Part shown: positions 1-8,087 of the stretch, one piece after another | Numbering within the stretch: the stretch's first letter is position 1 | How the letters are laid out: each line of letters starts with the position of its first letter | From: JAYUJH01 sp043765375 | Lineage (GTDB): Bacteria > Pseudomonadota > Alphaproteobacteria > Rickettsiales > UBA998 | DNA length: 52,805 nt | Assembly: GCA_043765375.1 (NCBI GenBank) | Contig: JAYUJH010000003.1 | Location: forward strand, 1-52,805 | Direction of reading: 5' to 3' | Position numbers and translations under genes: made by a program | The notes under the pieces: generated by a model | Databases searched by the model: none | Seen by the model: only the letters and a program-made list of their open reading frames with translations | What the model was told of the DNA's origin: nothing

Positions 1-1
1 T

Positions 2-334
2 GAAGGGCTAGACTACCAAGATTTACTTGCAGATAAGGCCTATGATGCGGATTTCATTGTTGAAAATATTGCCAAAAATGCAAGCATTTGCGTAATACCA
101 CCAAAGAAAAATCGCATAATAAAGCGGAATTGTGACTTTTTTATCTATAAAGCACGACATAAAATTGAAAATATGTTTGCTGATGTTATTTGTTTTTGAT
201 TTTAAGGGAATCAGTTGCCACTACGCTGCGCTTGTGGTGGATTTATAAAACATAATAGAAGGTTGTTTTTACGTTTTGATAAGCTAAAACAAAGATTTAG
301 ATCTTTTCTTCACTTTGCAGCAGCAATCCAATGA
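2..334 (+). pseudogene. Remnant of an IS5-family (DDE) transposase, 3' part, with internal stops
   Basis: Reading from base 2 gives a C-terminal transposase sequence: LLADKAYDAD, then IPPKKNR, then YKARHKIENMFAD. This is the typical 3' third of IS5-group DDE transposases; the KARHKIEN segment holds the last catalytic Glu. The frame then meets TGA at 197 and TAA at 203. The same frame resumes around 260 with LFLRFDKLKQRFRSFLHFAAAI, which is the normal family C-terminus, and stops at 332. About 20 extra codons seem to sit between the two halves, so an in-frame insertion or local decay broke the gene. The 5' end lies outside the window. The element is almost certainly not active by itself. Confidence 0.85.
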
Positions 335-397
335 TTGAAATAAAAAATCACAACAAAACCTGATCTAAAAGTGAATGCGAAATAAATATTTTTGCTT

Positions 398-423
398 AAC
401 ATTGTCGTTACGCAAACAATGTT
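398..423 (+). terminator. Hairpin 3' of the transposase remnant (possible terminator)
   Basis: AACATTGT (398-405) pairs perfectly with ACAATGTT (416-423) around a 10-nt loop and is followed by a short T run. A second hairpin, TGCCAA/TTGGCA (431-447), lies between it and the end of the minus-strand mucR-like gene. Neither has a long U tract, so termination is only a suggestion. Nothing else is seen in 335-460. Confidence 0.3.
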
Positions 424-460
424 TTTCATCTGCCAACAAAATTGGCAATCAACAAAATCC

Positions 461-985
461 TTAAAAATGCGTTCCCCGAGTTGTCATAATATCAGTGCTT
501 TTAATGATTCGCAATTTGCCCGTTCCAGCGGGTAACCCGCCCTTAAAACGATTAACCATGATTTGCTTACGTTGCTTAATATTTTGCTTACCCAAACCAA
601 TATCTTTCGCCAATTCGCTACGTTTTTTTGCATAATTTGGTGCAACCATCGGATAATCAGGTGATAGATTCCATTTTTTGCGATATTCCTCAGGCGACAT
701 ATTATAGTTAGTTTTCAAATAACGCTTCAACATTTTCAGCTTTTTGCCATCTTCCAAGCAAACCAAATAATCTGGTGTAATAGATGATTCCACTTCAATT
801 TGCGGCTTGTCACCATTCTCACTATATATAATATTATCCTGCGTTTGCTCCAACGCACGATAAACCGTTTCAACCAACTCATCAAGCGCATCAATGCTTA
901 AATTATGCGCCGCAATGAATGCGCCGCTAATGCTTGCAGTTGCTTGCAATAATGCAATTTTTAATGATATTTCGCTTGATGCCAT
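461..985 (-). CDS. Ros/MucR-family transcriptional regulator, zinc-site residues lost
   Basis: A 174-residue protein starting at the ATG at 985 (MASSEIS); a longer GTG start at 1036 only adds a lysine/tyrosine/isoleucine-rich leader unlike the family. It has the MucR layout: a helical N-terminal part, the core ITPDYLVCLEDGKKLKMLKR, then SPEEYRKKW and YPMVAPNYAKKRSELAKDIGLG. MucR proteins bind AT-rich DNA and act as global regulators of envelope, motility or virulence genes in alphaproteobacteria. In Ros the zinc is held by Cys-x2-Cys and two His. Here only Cys76 remains; the other positions are Asp79, Tyr89 and Asn93/Tyr94. Zinc-free MucR homologues are known in rhizobia, so DNA binding may survive. 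The gene stands alone, with AT-rich DNA upstream. Confidence 0.88.
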   Translation of the reverse strand: MASSEISLKIALLQATASISGAFIAAHNLSIDALDELVETVYRALEQTQDNIIYSENGDKPQIEVESSITPDYLVCLEDGKKLKMLKRYLKTNYNMSPEEYRKKWNLSPDYPMVAPNYAKKRSELAKDIGLGKQNIKQRKQIMVNRFKGGLPAGTGKLRIIKSTDIMTTRGTHF

Positions 986-1225
986 AATACAACCATAATA
1001 TTTGATATAATATAATTTATCAATGATTATTATCACAAAATATATTATTTAATGATTAAAATTGAGTGCCTTTAATGAAATTAATGAAAATTAAATTCGC
1101 ACCGTCTAAAATAATATAGTGAAGTGCAATGAAATAATAATATAGCAAAATAATTCACATAAATGTCACAACAATTATTGCCATTTTTGTATATAATAAT
1201 TAAATAATAGAGCGAGATTTTAACA

Positions 1226-1420
1226 ATGGAAGTTTTTACTGTTGAAAAACCAATACCGTTTGATTCCGTTTATGTGATGAAACCGGGAATGACGTATCTT
1301 GATGTTTGCCGTGGAATGCGCCTTGATGAGAGCGAGATACCAGCGGGAATAAAAGCCTTGGAATTGTTAAATGGCCCAGAATTAAAAGAAAATATAGGCG
1401 GTAAAAATGAGTGTTATTAA
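1226..1420 (+). CDS. Small protein of unknown function, first of an overlapping pair
   Basis: A 64-residue ORF (MEVFTVEKPIPFDSVYVM...). I do not recognise a family. It has no membrane segment or signal peptide. A TATAAT-like box at 1192-1197 lies 28 bp upstream of the ATG, and a purine stretch (GAGCGAG, about 1211) precedes it, so it has plausible expression signals. Its last 14 bases overlap the start of the next small gene in another frame, which suggests translational coupling. The antisense ORF over the same bases looks like a shadow. No homology evidence is available, so this is a hypothetical gene of moderate credibility. Confidence 0.5.
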   Translation: MEVFTVEKPIPFDSVYVMKPGMTYLDVCRGMRLDESEIPAGIKALELLNGPELKENIGGKNECY

Positions 1421-1661
1421 TATACCTAGTCAACAGTTAATAGAAGGGTTAAAAATGTCTAGCCTTATAGCTGCTCAGCCAGCAACAGTTGTTATTTCCC
1501 CGCTAGCAGTTCAAGCAATTAAAAGTTTTCAAGAAGCTGTAGCTTCAGCGACTTTACCTCAAGGATTAAATCTAGGAATTGAGGCAAGTAATGTTGACAA
1601 AAATGAACTGCAGACTCTACCAAATAATAGTACTAAAAAAGATGAGATATTTAGGTCATAA
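1407..1661 (+). CDS. Small protein of unknown function, second of an overlapping pair
   Basis: An 84-residue ORF starting at ATG 1407, with GGCGG just upstream as a possible ribosome site inside the end of the preceding gene. Residues about 18-50 are rich in Ala, Val, Ile and Ser (SLIAAQPATVVISPLAVQ) and may form a hydrophobic strand or helix; the C-terminus is polar and ends in Lys/Asp/Glu-rich sequence. No family is recognised. The overlap makes a two-gene unit with the 64-residue ORF. The size and pairing resemble toxin-antitoxin pairs, but no residue pattern supports that. The gene converges on pccB, whose stop lies 20 bp away. Confidence 0.5.
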   Translation: MSVINIPSQQLIEGLKMSSLIAAQPATVVISPLAVQAIKSFQEAVASATLPQGLNLGIEASNVDKNELQTLPNNSTKKDEIFRS

Positions 1662-1681
1662 CAAGCTATTTTAACTTTTAA

Positions 1682-3220
1682 TCACAACGGCAAATTATCA
1701 TGTTTGCGCCAAGGATTTTCCACTTTTTTATTGCGTAGCATAGCAAGTGATTTGCATATCCGCCACCTTGTATTTTGTGGACGAATCACATCATCAATAT
1801 AACCACGGGACGCCGCAACAAAAGGACTTGCGAACATTTGTTTATATTCCTCAACTTTTGCGCTTTTCTGCTCCGCATCGTTAATTGAGCCACGAAACAC
1901 GATTTCAACCGCACCCTCAGGGCCCATCACGGCAATCTCTGCGCTTGGCCATGCAAAATTAAAATCACCACGCAGATTTTTTGACCCCATAACAATGTAA
2001 GCTCCACCATATGCTTTGCGAGTTATCACTGTTATTTTCGGCACTGTCGCTTCAGCGTAGGCATAAATCAATTTTGCCCCATGCTTAATTATCGCATTAT
2101 GTTCCTGCACGGTTCCCGGCAAAAAACCCGGAACATCAACAAAAGTGATAATCGGAATGTTAAAAGCGTCGCAAAACCGCACAAAACGAGCCGCCTTGCG
2201 TGACGCATCAATATCCAAACAACCAGCCAACTCCAAAGGCTGATTGGCAACTACTCCGACCGTGCTGCCTTCCATTCTCGCAAAACCGACGATAATGTTT
2301 GGCGCATGTGATGGCTGAATGGCGAAAAAATCTCCCTCATCAACGATGCTATCAATTAATTCCTGCATATCATATGCTTTGTTGCTATTATCGGGAACCA
2401 ATGTTGTCAACGCCAAATCAACACGATCCGCAGGGTCAGTAGTTGGACGATGTGGCGGTTTCTCACGGTTTGAGAGCGGCAAAAAATTAACCAAGCGGCG
2501 CACTTCAAGCAATGCTTCCACATCATTATCAAACGCAAGGTCAGCAACGCCAGTTTTGCTAGTATGAGTTTTTGCACCGCCCAATTCTTCCTGTGAAACA
2601 TCTTCATGCGTCACGGTTTTTACCACTTCAGGCCCTGTCACAAACATATATGAACTGCCACGCACCATGATTGTGAAATCAGTCAATGCGGGGGAATAAA
2701 CTGCTCCCCCTGCACATGGCCCCATAATCAGTGATATTTGCGGAACAACGCCAGAAGCCAACACATTGCGCTTAAATATTTCCGCATATCCAGCGAGTGA
2801 ATCCACTCCCTCTTGAATACGTGCGCCCCCCGAATCATTTATCCCAATGATTAGCGAGCCATTCTGCACTGCCATATCCATAATTTTGCAGATTTTTTTC
2901 GCATTTGTTTCAGAAAGAGAACCACCATGGACGGTGAAATCTTGCGAATAAACAAATACTAATCGTCCGTTAATTGTCCCCGAGCCAATCACTACGCCAT
3001 CACCGATTATCTGTTTATCGGCCATTCCAAATGATTGACAACGATGCTCCACGAACATATCATATTCTTCAAATGAATCAGGATCAAGCATCACCTCAAT
3101 CCTTTCGCGAGCGGTTAGCTTACCTTTTTCATGCTGTTTTTCAATTCGCTGCAACCCTCCACCAAGCCTTGCTTGATCTCGTTTTTGCTCCAACTGAAGA
3201 ATAATCGCTTGATGTTGCAT
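1682..3220 (-). CDS. pccB: Propionyl-CoA carboxylase beta subunit (carboxyltransferase)
   Basis: 512 residues, the usual length of acyl-CoA carboxylase beta chains. The carboxyltransferase has two crotonase-like halves. The N-terminal half shows GGARIQEG (131-138) and GPCAGGAVYSPA (167-178), which form the first acyl-CoA/oxyanion site. The C-terminal half has FVDVPGFLPG and RKAYGGAYIVMGSK, the biotin-side oxyanion motif. It transfers CO2 from carboxybiotin to propionyl-CoA, giving methylmalonyl-CoA in the cytoplasm. The biotinylated alpha subunit (pccA) is not in the window; a biotin ligase (birA) is, at 42.2-43.0 kb. The start is 3 bp after the metE stop, so the two are likely co-transcribed. 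Acetyl-CoA or methylcrotonyl-CoA carboxylase beta are less likely alternatives. Confidence 0.93.
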   Translation of the reverse strand: MQHQAIILQLEQKRDQARLGGGLQRIEKQHEKGKLTARERIEVMLDPDSFEEYDMFVEHRCQSFGMADKQIIGDGVVIGSGTINGRLVFVYSQDFTVHGGSLSETNAKKICKIMDMAVQNGSLIIGINDSGGARIQEGVDSLAGYAEIFKRNVLASGVVPQISLIMGPCAGGAVYSPALTDFTIMVRGSSYMFVTGPEVVKTVTHEDVSQEELGGAKTHTSKTGVADLAFDNDVEALLEVRRLVNFLPLSNREKPPHRPTTDPADRVDLALTTLVPDNSNKAYDMQELIDSIVDEGDFFAIQPSHAPNIIVGFARMEGSTVGVVANQPLELAGCLDIDASRKAARFVRFCDAFNIPIITFVDVPGFLPGTVQEHNAIIKHGAKLIYAYAEATVPKITVITRKAYGGAYIVMGSKNLRGDFNFAWPSAEIAVMGPEGAVEIVFRGSINDAEQKSAKVEEYKQMFASPFVAASRGYIDDVIRPQNTRWRICKSLAMLRNKKVENPWRKHDNLPL

Positions 3221-3223
3221 TAT

Positions 3224-5518
3224 CTAAGCCGCTTTAGTTTCGCCACATTTTGCTCTCATTGCTTTTGCTGCTGCAACCATTGCCTCCAAAGCAGGACGAA
3301 CTTCTGCCCAACCACGAGTTTTCAAACCGCAATCGGGATTAACCCATATTTGTTCAGGACGCAATACTTTCAAGGCTTTTTCTAGCAAAAACTCCATCTC
3401 AACTTGGTTTGGCACACGTGGGCTATGTATATCATAAACACCGGGTCCTATCTCATTAGGATATTTGAACGTTACAAACGCCTCTAATAATTCCATTGCC
3501 GAGCGTGAAGTTTCAATTGAAATAACATCAGCGTCCATATCAGCGATTGATGCGATAATATCGTTAAACTCGCTGTAACACATATGAGTATGGATTTGCG
3601 TTTCATCTTTTACGCCGCTTGCTGAGATGCGGAAACACTCAACCGCCCAAGCGAGATATGATTTCCAGTCTGCTTGACGAAGTGGCAATCCCTCACGAAT
3701 TGCTGGTTCATCAATTTGAATGATATTAATCCCTGCACGCTCCAAATCCAACACTTCATCACGAATGGCGAACCCGATTTGGCGACAAGTATCAGCGCGC
3801 GCCTGATCATTACGCACAAAACTCCATTGTAAAATTGTCACAGGCCCTGTCAACATTCCCTTCACATGACGCTTGGTTAGGCTTTGCGCAAATGCGCTCC
3901 AACGCACCGTCATGGCTTGCTTGCGGGAAACATCACCGAAGATAATTGGCGGCTTCACGCAACGTGAACCATAGCTTTGCACCCAACCATTTTTGGTGAA
4001 GGCAAACCCTTCCAGCTGCTCACCAAAATATTCCACCATGTCATTGCGTTCAAACTCACCATGCACCGGCACATCAATATCAATTTCTTCCTGCCAACGA
4101 ATTGCTTGCTCCGTTATTTTCGCTAAAAACTCATCATATTGAACTTGGTTAATCACGCCACTTTTGAATTGCGCTCGCATCTGACGGACTTCTTCAGTTT
4201 GCGGAAACGAACCAATCGTTGTTGTTGGAAGTAACGGCAGTTTCAAAGCAATGCGCTGCTTAACAATTCGCTCATCAAACGCACTAATTCTATTGGAATC
4301 CGCCGAACTTAGCGATGCCATGCGCTCCGTCACCGCCTTTGAATGAATACGCAAAGATGTTTGCTTTGATGCAATTGCGATTTCATTATCCACAAAAATA
4401 TGCTCATTTTTTTTGCCGTTCACAGCGTCCGCAAGCAACTTAATTTCAACTAATTTTTGCGTTGCAAATGCAAGCCAACATTTGATTTCTGCGTCTAACT
4501 CAGTTTCCGCTGATAAATCAATCGGGCTGTGCAATAACGAACAACTTGGGGCAATTTGCAACTGTGAAACGCCATGTTTTTGCGCTGCGATTTGCAACAC
4601 GTCAAGAGTTTCGCTTAAATCCGCCTTCCAAATATTGCGCCCATCAATCACACCAAGCGACAAAGTTTTGCCCTTACACGCCTTCAAAACATTTTCTAAT
4701 TGCTCTGGCGCACGCACCAAATCCACATGCAACCCTCCCACTGGCAAGCCCGCCGCCAACTCCAAATTGTCACCTAATGCACCAAAATATGTGGTAAGCA
4801 TTATCTCCAATCCACAATCTGCAAGCTCAGCGTAACATGCCTTATAAGCCGCCTTTGCTTTGTCGCTTAAATCCAACACCAAACAAGGCTCATCAATCTG
4901 CACACAAGTTGCGCCTGCTGCTTTTAAGTCTGCTAATATTTGTTTATAAACTGGCAATAATGCGGGCAATAATTCCACTGTTTCTGCTCGCGTATCACCA
5001 TACATTTTGCCAAGCAACAAGAATGAAACCGCACCAAGCAACACAGGGCGGGCATTTATTCCAGCGGCTTTTGCTTCCGTAAAATCAGCAACTGGCTTAT
5101 CACTGCAAAGTGAAAACTTCTGCCCCGCCTTGAACTCTGGCACGATGTAATGATAATTAGTATCAAACCATTTGGTCATCTCCATCGCCACTACGTCACG
5201 ACCATCTTTTTGGCTACCGCGCGCCATCGCAAAATATGTATCAAGCGAAACATTTCCTTCAATTTTGCCGTAACGCTCTGGCACTGCACCAAACAAACAA
5301 ATGCTATCTAATACATGGTCATAAAGAGTGAAATCATTGCATGGAATAATTTCAATACCTGAATCAGCTTGCAACTTCCAATGGCGAGCTTTCAGCATTT
5401 TTGCCGTATCCATCAGCTCAGCAACGCTTGCTTTACCTTTCCAATAAGCCTCAATAGTTTTTTTTAATTCCCTATTTAATCCAACCCGAGGAAACCCAAG
5501 ATTTGCTGCAACTGCCAT
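3224..5518 (-). CDS. metE: Cobalamin-independent methionine synthase
   Basis: 764 residues and apparently complete. It catalyses methyl transfer from 5-methyltetrahydropteroyltri-glutamate to homocysteine, the last step of methionine synthesis. The N-terminus NLGFPRVGLNRELKK is the family signature. The catalytic zinc ligands are visible as His645 and Cys647 in HTHMCYSEF and Cys730 in NPDCGLKTRGW. The ATG at 5518 is preceded by GGAG at a good distance. It is the first gene of a probable metE-pccB operon. The 167 bp upstream are AT-rich; I see no S-box or cobalamin riboswitch, as the region is too short and lacks their conserved segments. Confidence 0.96.
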   Translation of the reverse strand: MAVAANLGFPRVGLNRELKKTIEAYWKGKASVAELMDTAKMLKARHWKLQADSGIEIIPCNDFTLYDHVLDSICLFGAVPERYGKIEGNVSLDTYFAMARGSQKDGRDVVAMEMTKWFDTNYHYIVPEFKAGQKFSLCSDKPVADFTEAKAAGINARPVLLGAVSFLLLGKMYGDTRAETVELLPALLPVYKQILADLKAAGATCVQIDEPCLVLDLSDKAKAAYKACYAELADCGLEIMLTTYFGALGDNLELAAGLPVGGLHVDLVRAPEQLENVLKACKGKTLSLGVIDGRNIWKADLSETLDVLQIAAQKHGVSQLQIAPSCSLLHSPIDLSAETELDAEIKCWLAFATQKLVEIKLLADAVNGKKNEHIFVDNEIAIASKQTSLRIHSKAVTERMASLSSADSNRISAFDERIVKQRIALKLPLLPTTTIGSFPQTEEVRQMRAQFKSGVINQVQYDEFLAKITEQAIRWQEEIDIDVPVHGEFERNDMVEYFGEQLEGFAFTKNGWVQSYGSRCVKPPIIFGDVSRKQAMTVRWSAFAQSLTKRHVKGMLTGPVTILQWSFVRNDQARADTCRQIGFAIRDEVLDLERAGINIIQIDEPAIREGLPLRQADWKSYLAWAVECFRISASGVKDETQIHTHMCYSEFNDIIASIADMDADVISIETSRSAMELLEAFVTFKYPNEIGPGVYDIHSPRVPNQVEMEFLLEKALKVLRPEQIWVNPDCGLKTRGWAEVRPALEAMVAAAKAMRAKCGETKAA

Positions 5519-5685
5519 ATATTCACTCCAATATTATTTTTTTACAAAAATATTATTAGCTCATTTTATGATTATAGGCAAGCGAAAATAACTATTAACT
5601 ATAACCTAATAAACCCACCACCCTACCCTCTCCCGCAAGGATAAAGGAGATATATCACGACTAGCCTCCCATAAACTTTGAAAAA

Positions 5686-7773
5686 TCACAATCTATCAGT
5701 CACATCAACGGTGCTGACAAGCTCTTTTACATCAATTTCACCACGCAAAACTTTGTTAATCCCATCTTCCACCATCGGAATAAAGCCATGTGCCATTAAA
5801 TGCTCCAACATTTGCTTGCGGGTGGCTTTGGTGGAAATTAGTTCGTCCATATCCTTATCCACCGCCATAATCTCAATCAACGCCGTTCGCCCTTTATAAC
5901 CCTTGCCCTTGCAATGCGGGCAACCAACTGCTTCATGCACCGTGGGGGGGGAATCAGATGATGCACCAAGCACCTTGCATTCTTCCTCTGTGGCAAGCCG
6001 TGGACGCTTACATTCACCGCATAATTTGCGTGCCAAACGTTGCGCCACTCCACATATGAGCGACCCTGCCAACATATGTGATGGCACACCAATATCATTC
6101 AGACGTGGGATAATTCCAAGCGTATCATTAGTGTGGAGCGTGGAGAACACCTGATGCCCCGTTAAAGCCGCCCGCACCGCATTCAGTGCTGTTTCTTCAT
6201 CACGCACCTCCCCGATGAAGATGATATCTGGATCTTGCCGCATTAATGATTTTATGCCGCTAGAAAAGCTAATCACCCCTTCTTTAATGTTAGTTTGACG
6301 AATTAGTGGCAATTCATATTCCACTGGGTCTTCCAGCGTCATGATGTTGACATCAATAGAATTAATATAATTTAACAGCGAATATAAAGTCGTAGTTTTA
6401 CCACTCCCCGTTGGGCCAGTCATGATGATGATGCCTTCAGGGCGTTTAAGCAATTTTTTAATCAAGTTCAAGTTATGTTCAGTGAAGCCTAAATATTCCA
6501 GTGGCAAAATTGATTTAGATTTATCCAACAAACGCATCACAATATTTTCACCAAATACCGTTGGTTGCGTTGCCACACGAAAATCTACCTCTCGCCCAAT
6601 GGCGTTGAAAGTGATACGTCCATCTTGCGGCACTCTCGTTTCTGCAATATTCATACCTGACATAATTTTGATACGCACCGCAATCGCCGACCAATAATCA
6701 CGGTGGAAGGTGCGGATTTGCACTAATTGCCCATCAATACGGTAACGCAGGCGCAGGAAAGTTCCCTCTGGTTCAAAATGTAAATCAGATGCACCTTGCT
6801 TCACCGCATCAATCAACAACGCATTCACCAAACGCACCGTTGGGCTGATATAACCTTCCTGATTACCATCAAGCACATTGGTTTTTTCACGAATCCCCGT
6901 TTCAATTTCATTCAGAATCCCTGTGATGGAAATCTCATAATCATAATAACGATTAATCAATTCTTGAATCTCTGTTTCCGTGCAGTAAAGCGGATTAATC
7001 GTCATGCCTTTGGGGATATTACGGCGCACCGCATCAATTGCAATCACATCATAAATATCCGTCATCACCACTTGAACTTGCGAATATTGCAACCCAACTG
7101 GCACAACTTTATGTCTGGTTGCAACATCTTTAGGGATCATTTTAATAACATTTGGGTCAACCATGGTAGTTTTGCTATCAAATCTATCAGCCCCCGATGC
7201 TTCCGCCAACACCTCCGCCAGCGCGCTTTCAGTGATGAAGCCAAACTCTGTTAAAATCGCTCCAAGCATAACTTTAGTTTGTTTTTGCTCCTGTAATGCA
7301 ACATCTAATTGATCCAGTGAAATCAACCCGAGTGATATTAACTTGTCACCAATACGGAGTTTTTGCGGTTGATTATCAGTCGCAATATTATGTTGAGTGG
7401 GCTTTAATTGTTCATGCTCCCGCATCAACAAACCAGAATGGGCAGATATATTTATCTCCGATTGATTTTGTTGTAAGCCATCTTGTTGTATATTATCTAT
7501 ATAAATATTATGTGTGGAATTGTTATTTATAGGATTGCTGTTTATAGGATTAATATTTGTGGGGCTATCATATGCAGAATTACCATTCGTAGAATTACTA
7601 TGTGGAACGTTACCATGTGCAACATTATTATTGCCAAAATCAGGATTGCTAGATACAACATTTAAGCCCTCAAACAATGTGCTTGATGCTTCATGATAAA
7701 CATTAGCACCCACGGTTTCCGCCTTAGCCTCAACTTCTCGTTGCTTGATAAAACTTTCATAATCATTCATCAT
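5686..7773 (-). CDS. GspE/PilB-type secretion or pilus assembly ATPase with a repeat-bearing N-terminus
   Basis: 695 residues. After a low-complexity N-terminus comes a GspE/PilB N-terminal domain (LRIGDKLISLGLISLDQLD..., about 140-250). The ATPase core has Walker A GPTGSGKTT at 453-461, an Asp box (TLEDPVEYEL), Walker B (DIIFIGEVRD) and a His box (ALTGHQVFSTLHTND). The zinc-binding tetracysteine of the PilB/GspE group is present: Cys585/588 and Cys618/621. Such ATPases drive assembly of pseudopili or type IV pili from the cytoplasm. Residues 47-87 are an insertion of eight Asn-rich five-residue repeats. No pilin, GspD/PilQ or GspF/PilC gene is nearby; the only related gene in the window is a degenerate prepilin peptidase at 34.7 kb, so GspE cannot be told from PilB. 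Confidence 0.93.
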   Translation of the reverse strand: MMNDYESFIKQREVEAKAETVGANVYHEASSTLFEGLNVVSSNPDFGNNNVAHGNVPHSNSTNGNSAYDSPTNINPINSNPINNNSTHNIYIDNIQQDGLQQNQSEINISAHSGLLMREHEQLKPTQHNIATDNQPQKLRIGDKLISLGLISLDQLDVALQEQKQTKVMLGAILTEFGFITESALAEVLAEASGADRFDSKTTMVDPNVIKMIPKDVATRHKVVPVGLQYSQVQVVMTDIYDVIAIDAVRRNIPKGMTINPLYCTETEIQELINRYYDYEISITGILNEIETGIREKTNVLDGNQEGYISPTVRLVNALLIDAVKQGASDLHFEPEGTFLRLRYRIDGQLVQIRTFHRDYWSAIAVRIKIMSGMNIAETRVPQDGRITFNAIGREVDFRVATQPTVFGENIVMRLLDKSKSILPLEYLGFTEHNLNLIKKLLKRPEGIIIMTGPTGSGKTTTLYSLLNYINSIDVNIMTLEDPVEYELPLIRQTNIKEGVISFSSGIKSLMRQDPDIIFIGEVRDEETALNAVRAALTGHQVFSTLHTNDTLGIIPRLNDIGVPSHMLAGSLICGVAQRLARKLCGECKRPRLATEEECKVLGASSDSPPTVHEAVGCPHCKGKGYKGRTALIEIMAVDKDMDELISTKATRKQMLEHLMAHGFIPMVEDGINKVLRGEIDVKELVSTVDVTDRL
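7514..7633 (-). repeat. Eight tandem 15-nt units inside the GspE/PilB-like gene
   Basis: The 120 bp split exactly into eight 15-mers: on the plus strand GTGGAATTGTTATTT, ATAGGATTGCTGTTT, ATAGGATTAATATTT and so on. Each encodes five residues. The protein reads NNVAH-GNVPH-SNSTN and onwards to SNPIN-NNSTH, with Asn at the second place of most units. The period matches that of the repeats in the AsmA-like gene, birA and serB. Confidence 0.85.
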
Positions 7774-7970
7774 ATAGCTGCATTCATCGTATATTTTATA
7801 TTTATAATATGTTTAATTTATAGTGATTTATTTGTTCCAAGATATTTTATTATAGCACTTTCACTTTTTATTATTCCTAACTTATAGGATTAATAAAAAA
7901 ATGAAAAAACACTATATTTTATCCAAAATCACATAAATTAATTAATTATAAGCTAATATATCAAGAAAAC

Positions 7971-8060
7971 AGTCTGTTTGTAGATTAAAGTTGTATTGTT
8001 ATTTCGCTAGCGCATCAGCGAAATCAAGATATAACATATAAAAAAACCTACAAACAGACT
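7971..8060 (-). terminator. Nested inverted repeat 3' of maeB (terminator or structured RNA)
   Basis: In the 314-bp gap between maeB and the GspE-like gene, AGTCTGTTTGTAG (7971-7983) is perfectly inverted at 8048-8060. Inside lies a second perfect hairpin, ATTTCGCT/AGCGAAAT (8001-8024). Read on the minus strand the outer stem is preceded and followed by T-rich runs, and it begins 28 bp after the maeB stop, so a termination or 3'-end-stability role fits. It could also be a small mobile palindrome or a small RNA. The rest of the gap (7774-7970) is AT-rich with nothing recognisable. Confidence 0.5.
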
Positions 8061-8087
8061 AAAAAATCATTACATTATCATTATTTT

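Noticed and set aside
1226..1661. Toxin-antitoxin system
   Set aside because: Only the size and overlap fit. No toxin fold, catalytic residue or DNA-binding motif is visible, so I list the pair as unknown.
5519..5685. Riboswitch before metE
   Set aside because: Only 167 AT-rich bases are present. No S-box, cobalamin or SAM-II type conserved core was seen.
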